In this document: positions 6,654 to 14,534 of the stretch, piece after piece
Layout of the letters: every line of letters begins with the position of its first letter
Numbering within the stretch: position 1 is the stretch's first letter
Assembly: GCA_017544265.1 (NCBI GenBank)
Contig: JAFYEM010000015.1
Span: forward strand, 1-50,604
Source of the DNA: Bacteroidales bacterium
Lineage (GTDB): Bacteria; Bacteroidota; Bacteroidia; Bacteroidales; UBA932
Direction of reading: 5' to 3'
DNA length: 50,604 bases
Notes under the pieces: generated by a model
Told to the model about the DNA's origin: nothing
Databases searched by the model: none
What the model saw: the letters and a program-made list of their open reading frames with translations, nothing else
Translations under genes and position numbers: made by a program

Positions 6654-9600
6654 ATGCAGAACTTTGACTACCTCAAGGACATAGAGCCGCTCCACGACCT
6701 GTACGTATTCTGCCAGGCCGCGGAGGCTTCTGTGAACACCGACAAGGACGCCACGGCTCTCAACAGTCGTAGGGCGCTGGAGTGGTTGGTCAAGACCATC
6801 TACACGCTCAAGAACATCCAGATTCCCGAGCGGGCCAACCTCTACGAGTTGATGTCAGGCGAACCGTTCGTCTCCTTTGTGAACGACGAGCGCCTGATGA
6901 TGGCAGCGCACTACATCCGTAAAGTCGGCAACCTCGCTGCCCACGATGGCGGCGTTACTGGTGGTCAGGCATACTTCTGCGTCCTCAATCTCTATAACCT
7001 TGTTGGCGGCGTTCTGCTGAAACTACGCGTACTTTCGTCGCTCGCACCATTCGACAGGGAACTCCTGAACAACAAGCCTGCATTACAGATAGTTCCCCGG
7101 GAAGAAGTCCCGGCGGCTCCGGTTGCTTTCGTTGCCTCCGTCCCCGTTGAGGTAGTGGAGAATCCGACACCGGCTCCTGTAGTGGCTGATGATTACACAG
7201 AGGCCGAAACCCGCAAGCTGTTCATAGACCTTCTGATTCAGGAAGCTGGTTGGGAGATAGTGGACCAGAAAGGGGCTGAGATTCCGGGGAAGGCCTGCAT
7301 CGAAGTCGAATTACAAGGCATGCCTAATGAGCAGGGCGTCGGATATGCCGATTATGTTCTCTTTGCCCCGGACGGTAAGCCTCTTGCTGTAGTTGAGGCC
7401 AAGCGCACAACAGTTGACCCGGAAGCCGGTAAGCAGCAGGCAAAACTCTATGCAGACTGCCTGGAGGCTAAATATGGTGTTCGTCCTGTCATTTACGTCA
7501 CGAATGGCTTCACCACGCAGATAATTGACGGCCTGGGCTATCCTGCCCGCCGCGTCTTTGGTATTCTCACCCAGGATGACCTTCAACTGGTCCTCCAGCG
7601 CCGTGGAAGGGGCTCAATGCAAGACCTCCGTATCAAAGACGAAATCACCAACCGCTATTACCAGAAGGAGGCCATACACGCAGTCTGCAATCACTTCAAC
7701 GAGAAGCACCGCAGGGCACTCTTGGTTATGGCCACCGGCACCGGCAAGACAAGAGTTTCCATTTCTCTCTGCGATGTCCTGATGCGGAATGAGTGGGCCA
7801 AGAACATCCTCTTCCTGGCAGATCGTACCGCCCTTGTGAATCAGGCCAAGAAGAATTTCGCCAAGCTGCTGCCCAATGCCACTGTGTCTGTGCTCAACGA
7901 GGAGCGTGACCCGGACCTCAACGCCAGAATCACCTTCAGCACATACCAGACGATGATAAACTACATCGATGCACCCAAGAAGGTGTTCTCAGTGGGCCGC
8001 TTCGACCTGATTATCATTGATGAGGCACACCGTAGTGTCTTCGGGAAATATACAGCCATCCTGGACTATTTCGATGGCCTGATAGTTGGCCTTACCGCCA
8101 CACCAAGGGAAGACGTTGATCGCAGCACGTATGAACTCTTCGGCCTTGAAGGTGGTGTGCCGAATTATTCCTACTCATTGGAGCAGGCTGTTGAAGACCA
8201 CTACCTGGTACCTCCGCTTTGGATTTCCAGGACCACAAAGCGCCTCAAAGAAGGCATCAAATACGCTGAACTGACTCCAGAAGAGAAGAAACAGATGGAG
8301 GCCGTTTGGGAGTATGAGCGCAACAAGGGCAGCCTTGATGCCGACCATCGTGATGTAGCCAACAATGAACTGTTCTCCTATATCTTCAACAAGGATACGG
8401 TCGATAAAGTCCTGCGCAACCTGATGGAGAGCGGGTACAGGATAGATGCCGGCGAGAAACTTGGCAAAACCATCATCTTTGCTGCGAATCACGACCACGC
8501 GGTTCTGATTGTAGAGCGCTTCCACGCCCTTTATCCGGAATTGGGCGAGGACTTCTGCGCCCTCATTGACAACCAGGTTAAATACGCCCAGAATCTCATA
8601 GACCGCTTTGCCTCTCCGGACAAACTTCCGCAGATAGCGGTTTCCGTCGATATGCTGGACACCGGTATCGATGTGCCGGAGGTCTTGAACCTGGTCTTCT
8701 TCAAGAAGGTACGCTCCAAGATTAAGTTCTGGCAAATGGTCGGCCGTGGTACGCGTCTATGTGAAAACCTCCTTGGAGACGGGCTCCATAAGATAAACTT
8801 CCAGCTCATTGACTGGTGCGGAAATATTGAGTACTTCGGTGAAGAGTCCGGTGTTGACCCGCTGCCAGCACTTCCGCTTTCTGCCCGGTTGTTCAACCTC
8901 CGCCTCGCTGTAGCCTGCGCCCTCCAGCACGCGACATACCAGCAGGAGGAATTTCCAAAGAAACTGCACGACGAATTAAAGTCGATTCTTCGCACGCAGG
9001 TTCTCGGACTCAAGGACACCCAGATTGGCGTCCGCCAGCACTGGGAACTCATAGACAAATACCGCAAGGAGGAGAATTGGGCCTATGTTTCCGATGTTGA
9101 TAGAGCTGACCTGGAGAATTGTGTGGCTCCGCTCCTGCCGATGCAGACCAACGATACTGCCGCCCTCCGGTTCGATGTCCTGATGCTCAATATGCAGCTG
9201 GCCCTTGTGGATGAGACGCAAAAGGCTCCGCTCCGCAGCAGAGTCAAAGTAGCACAGATAGCATCAGCCCTGCTTGAGAGGGCTTCCATCCCGCAGGTGT
9301 CAAAGAAGATTCATCTCCTGCAGGAAATCTCAGATCCAAAAGTATTCGAAAGAGCCTCGCTGGATTACCTGGAGAAAGTGCGAGTGGAGATTCGTGACCT
9401 TGTTCAGTTCATCCTGGGCGATGACCACCGTACATTTACCCTCAACATCGAGGACATTGTGGAAGACCTCGGCCCCGTTGATGCACCGGTTCTGGTCGTG
9501 ACATATAAGCAGCGTGTGATTGATTTCCTCCGGGAGAATCGCAGCCTGCCGGTCATCCAGAAACTCATCAATATGGAACAGCTTACTCACACCGACATCA

Positions 9601-9965
9601 TCCAACTGGAAACGATCTGCTGGCGCGACCTTGGCACCAAAGAAGAGTACCAGGCCTACGTCCGTGGCTGCAAGATGATTTGCGGTGATGTGGTGGCCGC
9701 CTTCATCCGATCCATTGTAGGAATCGACCGTGACAAGGCCCTGCAGCAGTACGCCAAGTTCCTCTCCAACACCGTCCTCAATCCCGAGCAGGAAGAATAC
9801 CTCGGCACCATCATCTCCTATGTCTGCGAGAATGGCGACATCACGGGCAACACAATGGTCAACGAGCGTCCTTTCGTAGATTTCCAGTGGCAGCAGGTAT
9901 TCGGCTCCGACCTGATGAACGTCAGCAAGTTTATCAATATGATTCACGCTGTAATAGTTGCTTGA
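6654..9965 (+). CDS. hsdR: Type I restriction endonuclease subunit
   Basis: 1103-residue translocase and nuclease. An N-terminal DUF4145-like domain (residues about 5-115) precedes the HsdR nuclease domain, with VEAKRTTVDPEAGKQQAK around residues 245-265 carrying the E-x-K nuclease motif. The helicase has Walker A MATGTGKT near residue 360 and the DEAH box IIDEAHRSVFGKY near 455, then motifs GLTATP and the helicase C-terminal QMVGRGTR. A C-terminal HsdM/S-interaction region fills the rest. ATG 6654 is three bases after hsdS. It appears intact, so a non-functional HsdS would leave both methylation and cleavage without target recognition. Confidence 0.97.
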   Translation: MQNFDYLKDIEPLHDLYVFCQAAEASVNTDKDATALNSRRALEWLVKTIYTLKNIQIPERANLYELMSGEPFVSFVNDERLMMAAHYIRKVGNLAAHDGGVTGGQAYFCVLNLYNLVGGVLLKLRVLSSLAPFDRELLNNKPALQIVPREEVPAAPVAFVASVPVEVVENPTPAPVVADDYTEAETRKLFIDLLIQEAGWEIVDQKGAEIPGKACIEVELQGMPNEQGVGYADYVLFAPDGKPLAVVEAKRTTVDPEAGKQQAKLYADCLEAKYGVRPVIYVTNGFTTQIIDGLGYPARRVFGILTQDDLQLVLQRRGRGSMQDLRIKDEITNRYYQKEAIHAVCNHFNEKHRRALLVMATGTGKTRVSISLCDVLMRNEWAKNILFLADRTALVNQAKKNFAKLLPNATVSVLNEERDPDLNARITFSTYQTMINYIDAPKKVFSVGRFDLIIIDEAHRSVFGKYTAILDYFDGLIVGLTATPREDVDRSTYELFGLEGGVPNYSYSLEQAVEDHYLVPPLWISRTTKRLKEGIKYAELTPEEKKQMEAVWEYERNKGSLDADHRDVANNELFSYIFNKDTVDKVLRNLMESGYRIDAGEKLGKTIIFAANHDHAVLIVERFHALYPELGEDFCALIDNQVKYAQNLIDRFASPDKLPQIAVSVDMLDTGIDVPEVLNLVFFKKVRSKIKFWQMVGRGTRLCENLLGDGLHKINFQLIDWCGNIEYFGEESGVDPLPALPLSARLFNLRLAVACALQHATYQQEEFPKKLHDELKSILRTQVLGLKDTQIGVRQHWELIDKYRKEENWAYVSDVDRADLENCVAPLLPMQTNDTAALRFDVLMLNMQLALVDETQKAPLRSRVKVAQIASALLERASIPQVSKKIHLLQEISDPKVFERASLDYLEKVRVEIRDLVQFILGDDHRTFTLNIEDIVEDLGPVDAPVLVVTYKQRVIDFLRENRSLPVIQKLINMEQLTHTDIIQLETICWRDLGTKEEYQAYVRGCKMICGDVVAAFIRSIVGIDRDKALQQYAKFLSNTVLNPEQEEYLGTIISYVCENGDITGNTMVNERPFVDFQWQQVFGSDLMNVSKFINMIHAVIVA

Positions 9966-9969
9966 TTCT

Positions 9970-11076
9970 ATGGCAGAGCCTCGCAAAATAGTCCTTATCC
10001 TTGGCAACGGCTTCGACCTCGACCTCGGTCTCAAAACATCTTACAAAGACTTTTGGGAGTCCGAGTTCTGCCCAAGGGACTATCCTGCTCCGCTTATCCA
10101 TCATCTTAACCAGAAGTGGCCAGACAACTTGGATGCTGTCAAGTGGTACGACCTGGAAAACGAGTTGTTGAATTATGCTATTCAAGGTGATAAGAGTGAT
10201 GTGGTTAGTGTTCACGAGAGAGATTACATTCAGTCAAATAGTGATTACGAATTACACAATCGTATTAATTTCATTGGCGGCGATGACATTATGAGTTCTC
10301 TTGTCGAGAAGGGCTATATGAAAATTAGTAAGAATCTTGTGTATAAAGTATCGATTCCTTACAAAGAGGATTATTCTCAGACTTCTAATTGGCGTGACCG
10401 TAAGGCGCTAAAACTGATTAAAGAAGGGCTCTGTAAGTATTTGACTTTCATAGATAAGCCTATCCCGGAAAGCCATAGTGTAGCTTTCCATCTGCTCTTG
10501 GCCATGACCAAATGTGTGAAGGCAGGTGACACAGTAGATATCTATTCCTTCAATTACACCAGGGTACAATTGCAGGGCCACAGCATGGATAGAATCCCCG
10601 TCTATTATATGCATGGAAGTTGCGAAAAAGACAAGATTATAGTAGGTACACGTGATGGTACTCCTATTATTCCCGAATATGACTTCCTGCAGAAGGTAAT
10701 GGATGATTCCTTCCTGCCGCCAGATATTGTTAGAGCTCTTGATAATGCAGACGAAGTCATAATTTTCGGTCATTCGCTTGGAGAAAATGATCGTCAGTAC
10801 TTTGAGAAGTTTTTTACAAATCAAACGAACGGTAGCAATCAAAAAGAGCCTTACATCATTATCTTCACCCGAGACAGTAACTCAATGAAAGATATAAAGC
10901 GTTCTCTAAAGAGCCTGACAGGAGACCGCTTATCCCTGCTTTATAGCTCCAATCTGCCTATTTTCATCAGGACTGGTGAACTGAAAGAAGACCAGAAACT
11001 CTTCTTCGACTTCCTAGTTGACCATCACACTGATATGCACTTTGCTTCCGAGGTTATCGGTAAGCTTTTAAAATAG
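9970..11076 (+). CDS. AbiH family abortive-infection protein
   Basis: 368 residues. The N-terminal signature LILGNGFDLDLGLKTSYKDF (residues about 9-28) and C-terminal GHSLGENDRQYF (near residue 266) are the conserved elements of the AbiH family, known from phage abortive infection in lactococci and widespread in Bacteroidota. The biochemical mechanism is not settled. ATG 9970 is chosen over the in-frame TTG at 9958 because that overlaps hsdR; the start is only four bases after the hsdR stop, so it is co-transcribed with the restriction genes. The 3' half is lower in G+C than hsdR, suggesting separate acquisition. Confidence 0.88.
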   Translation: MAEPRKIVLILGNGFDLDLGLKTSYKDFWESEFCPRDYPAPLIHHLNQKWPDNLDAVKWYDLENELLNYAIQGDKSDVVSVHERDYIQSNSDYELHNRINFIGGDDIMSSLVEKGYMKISKNLVYKVSIPYKEDYSQTSNWRDRKALKLIKEGLCKYLTFIDKPIPESHSVAFHLLLAMTKCVKAGDTVDIYSFNYTRVQLQGHSMDRIPVYYMHGSCEKDKIIVGTRDGTPIIPEYDFLQKVMDDSFLPPDIVRALDNADEVIIFGHSLGENDRQYFEKFFTNQTNGSNQKEPYIIIFTRDSNSMKDIKRSLKSLTGDRLSLLYSSNLPIFIRTGELKEDQKLFFDFLVDHHTDMHFASEVIGKLLK

Positions 11077-11101
11077 ATATAGCTTAATTATTCAACACAA
11101 T

Positions 11102-11731
11102 ATGGATTACGGAATTGTTTATTTGCTGACAAACCCTGTAATGCCTGGTCTTGTAAAGATTGGGATGACCACACAGGAGGATATCGACAAACGTATGAAG
11201 GAACTTTATACAACCGGTGTTCCAGTACCGTTTGAATGTAAGTTCGCATGCAAGGTCAAGAAAACTGACTGTCTTAAAATAGAGAAAGCACTACACAAGG
11301 CCTTCGACCCGCAACGAGTCAATCAAAACCGTGAGTTTTTCCGTATTAATGTAGATCAGGCTCAAGCTATTCTCGAGCTCTTCCATCATGAAGATGTGAC
11401 CGAAAATGTGAGCGAGGAAATCCAGAATGACCTTACCGAAGAAGATAAGGCTGCAAGCTCTAAGGCTCAGGCAAAACGTCCCCCGCTCAACTTTTACGAA
11501 ATGGGCATGCAGAAAGGTGATGTGCTCATCTGGAAGGATGATCCGTCTATTTCAGTTACAATCCTTTCGGATCGCAAAGTGTGCTATCGAGGAGAAGAGA
11601 CCTCAATTAGTGCGTTGTCAGCAAAACTTAAAGGCTACAAGGTCAAGCATATCCAGCCCACACCTCACTGGCTTTTCAATGACCGCCTTCTCAGTGATAT
11701 TTATGACGAGACGTATCCGTTTGAAGAATAA
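11102..11731 (+). CDS. T5orf172 (GIY-YIG-like) protein with RAMA-like C-terminus
   Basis: 209 residues. The N-terminal 100 residues match the T5orf172/GIY-YIG-related pattern: GIVYLLTNPVMPGLVKIGMT, DIDKRMKELYTTGVPVPF, and a late IEKALHKAF...REFFRI segment. The expected GIY/YIG tyrosines and VKIG element are visible. After a charged linker, residues about 135-205 (GDVLIWKDDPSISVTIL, VCYRGEETSISALSAKL, PHWLFNDRLL) resemble a RAMA domain, found with restriction and DNA-modification genes. It starts 25 bases after abiH and is probably the last gene of the defence operon. Role as a nuclease or modified-DNA sensor is inference. Confidence 0.78.
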   Translation: MDYGIVYLLTNPVMPGLVKIGMTTQEDIDKRMKELYTTGVPVPFECKFACKVKKTDCLKIEKALHKAFDPQRVNQNREFFRINVDQAQAILELFHHEDVTENVSEEIQNDLTEEDKAASSKAQAKRPPLNFYEMGMQKGDVLIWKDDPSISVTILSDRKVCYRGEETSISALSAKLKGYKVKHIQPTPHWLFNDRLLSDIYDETYPFEE

Positions 11732-11734
11732 TCA

Positions 11735-11781
11735 CGTAGGCAGAGCCCTTGAAAAAATCTTCAGGGTTCAGACAACCTACG
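11735..11781 (+). other. Compound hairpin after the defence operon
   Basis: Outer arms CGTAGG (11735-11740) and CCTACG (11776-11781) enclose CCCTTGAA/TTCAGGG (11746-11766). No T-tract follows, so it may be a structured 3' end rather than a classical terminator. The rest of the gap to 11924 shows no gene. Confidence 0.4.
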
Positions 11782-11924
11782 CCTTCCAAACTAACTATAT
11801 TTCTGTCAATGACTGATGACAAACAGTTTAGAAGAGATTGAGTTAGCTGCAATGGATGATTTATAGTCGGTTTTATTCTTATGTCGTTCTTAGGTTGTGA
11901 TGTATATGATAATGTATTTTTCTT

Positions 11925-12518
11925 ATGGACTCATCTAAAATTCTAATAATCATTTTTATAACCGCTTCATTGCTCTTGATTTCCTGTGACAATAATTCGG
12001 TTAAACGTATTGTTTCTGAGACTCCAATCAAGACTGAAGTTCTTGGTCTTACCCTTTGCGAAAAGTCAAGCGAAAAAGCCATCAAGAAAGCCATCTCGAA
12101 GGCCACAGATAACCAGGTTATTACGAATAAGGAAAAAGTTGGTTCGGCCACATCAGTTAGTGTATTTCCTTATTATTTACAGTTAAACTATGGCGGTCTA
12201 TCGTGGCACTATGTCAATGTGACTCTTAACGAAGATCTGAAGATTACTGAAATTGACTTAATTGCGTCATTTGAAAATATTGAGAGGGCAAAAGAACAGT
12301 TCACGACAGCATCCAACGTATTCAATCAGAAATATGGGAATGGAAATGCAAGTGAGGAAGACCATAATATCTTCTGGACAGATGATACAAATTCTGTTGG
12401 CCTGACATACATGGAATCTAGTGCTATTAATGGTAATGATCGTAGTTTTTGTTATCTATACTATGTGAATATTGAGCTATCTGATGCACTAGAAAAAGCT
12501 AATACGCCTGATGTTTAA
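11925..12518 (+). CDS. Small lipoprotein of unknown function
   Basis: 197 residues with a lipoprotein signal: hydrophobic stretch ILIIIFITASLLL followed by lipobox-like LLISC, giving Cys near residue 21. The mature part contains a repeat of GLTLCEKSSEKAIKKAISKA and later LNEDLKITEIDLIASFENIE, resembling small periplasmic/outer-membrane-anchored folds that monitor fine sequence changes. No named family is recognised. A near-consensus TATTTTTC precedes the ATG very closely. The gene is AT-rich compared with the core genome. Confidence 0.75.
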   Translation: MDSSKILIIIFITASLLLISCDNNSVKRIVSETPIKTEVLGLTLCEKSSEKAIKKAISKATDNQVITNKEKVGSATSVSVFPYYLQLNYGGLSWHYVNVTLNEDLKITEIDLIASFENIERAKEQFTTASNVFNQKYGNGNASEEDHNIFWTDDTNSVGLTYMESSAINGNDRSFCYLYYVNIELSDALEKANTPDV

Positions 12519-12529
12519 GGTTTCTGCCT

Positions 12530-12736
12530 ATGAAACTTGAAGAAGCGATAGTATACTTGCTGGCGAGTTCGGGTTACGGGATGAAGACTGAGCAGATTGC
12601 GCGGGAGATTAATGCGCGCAAACTATATGTGCGGCGGGACAACGAACCGGTCACCGGGAAGCAGGTATATGCTGTGATTATGGCTCATCCGGAGACTTTT
12701 GTCAAGTCCGAGGGGCGTATTCGATTGATGATTTAA
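12530..12736 (+). CDS. Small winged-helix (HARE-HTH-like) protein
   Basis: 68 residues, MKLEEAIVYLLASSGYGMKT onward. The order of helices, the EQIAREINARKLY recognition-like segment and the closing basic strand (FVKSEGRIRLMI) fit the HARE-HTH/HB1 type winged helix. Such stand-alone copies are common in Bacteroidota. DNA or chromatin-associated binding is inferred from the fold only. It follows the lipoprotein by 11 bases. Higher G+C than the lipoprotein before it. Confidence 0.75.
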   Translation: MKLEEAIVYLLASSGYGMKTEQIAREINARKLYVRRDNEPVTGKQVYAVIMAHPETFVKSEGRIRLMI

Positions 12737-12744
12737 AAAAAGAT

Positions 12745-12762
12745 ACCCGGTCTGGGCCGGGT
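12745..12762 (-). terminator. Hairpin with A-tract on its left
   Basis: ACCCGG (12745-12750), loop TCTGGG, CCGGGT (12757-12762), preceded on the plus strand by seven A. It would act as an intrinsic terminator for leftward transcription, yet no leftward gene lies to its right. It may be half of a former bidirectional terminator for the HTH gene. Confidence 0.4.
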
Positions 12763-12804
12763 AAGACTGGAGTTTGACGGAGGACCACTGCTGATGTCAC
12801 TTCC

Positions 12805-12835
12805 TTTGATTTCTGACTCAAAATGAATACATTTG
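12805..12835 (+). promoter_or_regulatory. Promoter of secreted protein gene
   Basis: TTTG (12805-12808), 19 bases, TACATTTG (12828-12835), 22 bases before the ATG at 12858. Confidence 0.7.
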
Positions 12836-12857
12836 TAAGACTATTAACAGGACTCTT

Positions 12858-13649
12858 ATGAAAAAGGCTTTATTAATTGCACTTCTTACGCTGTTCTCAA
12901 TATTTTGTTCAGGCCAGGATGGCGGTCCTCTTAAGTTCCTGGGTATTCCCATTGACGGGCCAGAAGCTCAGTTCGTTGCCAAGTTAAAAGCCAAGGGCTT
13001 CACTTACAATTCCGTCTATAATTGCTACCATGGACAGTTTAACGGAGAATCTGTAAATATTTCTCTTCACACTAATCACAATATGTTGGATCGTGTATAT
13101 GTGGCATTCCCATATACTACTGAAGATAACATTCGTGTTGAGTTCAACCGACTGCTTGCTCAATTCAAGGATTCCAGCAAATATATGGATTTTAGCAGGA
13201 ATGAAGAAATTCCTGAGAATGATGACATATCCTATGAAATAACTGTCAATAATAAACGATATCAAGCGAGTTTCAGTTACATCGATATGGATAGCGATCC
13301 TGTTGCTTTTTTAAATAGATTTCTTGATTTATTTAAAGATTTATTCACTGAAGAGCAGTTAACTAGATTAAAAGAGTACATTAAAAAGGCATCAGATGCA
13401 ACTCAGGAGCAGAGAGAGGTCATACAGAATGAAATGATGGAGGAGATGCAGAAAATTATGCAGGAACAACAGGAAAATGCGGAACCTAATCCAGAAAAGG
13501 CTTTAAGATTCGTTGCAACTTTTTTTGATGGCTTGAGGTCTATGGCTGATGGCGAGGTCTGGTTTATGATTCATGAACGTTATGGCAGATACAACATCGG
13601 ACTGTATTATGACAATCTCCATAATCAAGCTCATGGAGAAGACTTGTAA
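12858..13649 (+). CDS. Secreted protein of unknown function
   Basis: 263 residues. The N-terminal signal peptide (MKKALLIALLTLFSIFCSG) probably ends near the Gln after CSG. The first half has FLGIPIDGPEAQFVAKLKAK and VYVAFPYTTEDNIRVEFNRL, a pattern seen in Bacteroidales secreted proteins of unknown role. Residues about 165-215 are a charged, Gln/Glu-rich helix likely to form a coiled coil (EEQLTRLKEYIKKASDATQE). The C-terminus ends WFMIHERYGRYNIGLYYDN. It has its own promoter and is followed after six bases by the nitroreductase gene. Confidence 0.8.
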   Translation: MKKALLIALLTLFSIFCSGQDGGPLKFLGIPIDGPEAQFVAKLKAKGFTYNSVYNCYHGQFNGESVNISLHTNHNMLDRVYVAFPYTTEDNIRVEFNRLLAQFKDSSKYMDFSRNEEIPENDDISYEITVNNKRYQASFSYIDMDSDPVAFLNRFLDLFKDLFTEEQLTRLKEYIKKASDATQEQREVIQNEMMEEMQKIMQEQQENAEPNPEKALRFVATFFDGLRSMADGEVWFMIHERYGRYNIGLYYDNLHNQAHGEDL

Positions 13650-13655
13650 TAGACC

Positions 13656-14180
13656 ATGGAATTCAACGATGTATTACTAAGAAGATACTCCTGCAGGGGG
13701 TTCGCGGCGACGCGAGTAGAGCGGGAGAAGGTGGAGCGGATTCTGGAAGCGGGGCGAATCGCTCCGACTGCTGTCAACAAGCAACCGGTCCATATATGGG
13801 CTGTTTCCAATCCGGACACGCTGGAGGCCATCAAAGGCGTAACGAATTCTAACTACGGTGCGCCACTCATTCTTGTAGTGGGCTGCCATCCTTCCGATGC
13901 CTGGGTAAGGCGGTATGATGGCAAGAATGGTGCGGTGACTGACGCTTCCATAGTAGCTACCTACTTGATGCTGGCTGCAGAGAATGAAGGGCTTGCAACC
14001 TTATGGGTGGGCTCTTTCGACCCTGCACTGTTGAGTGGCCTACTTCCTGGCACTGAGGGATATGAAATGGTCGCTATGATTAATGTCGGTTATCCGTCGG
14101 TGGAAAGTGCTCCATCACCGAGGCACGCTGAAAGGAAGGACTTGGATGAATTTGTAACCATTTTGGGATCAGCGGATTGA
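13656..14180 (+). CDS. Nitroreductase family protein
   Basis: 174 residues. FMN-dependent oxidoreductase fold: N-terminal RRYSCRGFAATRVEREKVER (FMN phosphate contact by the RxS/RxF arginine) followed by ILEAGRIAPTAVNKQPVHIW and GLATLWVGSFDPALLSGLLP near residue 115, typical of the small two-domain nitroreductases. Substrate cannot be told from sequence. Starts six bases after the secreted-protein gene and is followed two bases later by yccF, so they are probably one transcript. Confidence 0.93.
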   Translation: MEFNDVLLRRYSCRGFAATRVEREKVERILEAGRIAPTAVNKQPVHIWAVSNPDTLEAIKGVTNSNYGAPLILVVGCHPSDAWVRRYDGKNGAVTDASIVATYLMLAAENEGLATLWVGSFDPALLSGLLPGTEGYEMVAMINVGYPSVESAPSPRHAERKDLDEFVTILGSAD

Positions 14181-14414
14181 TTATGAAATTCTTGGGTAAT
14201 ATTCTTTGGCTGGTCTTTGGGGGTATCGTCATTGCTTTGATATACTTCATCGTCGGTCTTCTGATGTGCATCACCATCATCGGCATACCTTTCGGGGTGC
14301 AGTTGTTAAAACTGGGGACTTATGCTCTATGGCCTTTCGGGCACGAGCTGGTGAACGGCCATAATGAACCGGGCTGCTTATCAGTGGTTCGGACAAGTAA
14401 TCCAATGATATTAA

Positions 14415-14440
14415 GATGCCCGGGCGAGGCCGGGGCTGAC
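14415..14440 (-). repeat. Degenerate REP-like repeat
   Basis: Reverse complement reads GTCAGCCCCGGCCTCGCCCG followed by GGCATC, matching the 1506-1533 and 2688-2715 copies in most positions. It lies inside the aberrant tail of yccF. Confidence 0.55.
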
Positions 14441-14448
14441 GAGAATTG

Positions 14449-14480
14449 TTTGCATTCGCGGGAATTTTCGGTTATATTTG
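14449..14480 (+). promoter_or_regulatory. Promoter of lipoprotein pseudogene
   Basis: TTTG (14449-14452), 20 bases, TATATTTG (14473-14480), 54 bases before the ATG at 14535. The promoter is perfect although the gene is broken. Confidence 0.7.
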
Positions 14481-14534
14481 TGATTGGAAGAACTTGTTCA
14501 TTAGACGAACTCGCTCATTATAAACTATATTCAG

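Noticed and set aside
11427-11816. A plus-strand frame of 129 residues overlapping the T5orf172 gene
   Set aside because: Out-of-frame shadow; the T5orf172 and RAMA-like motifs lie in the other frame.
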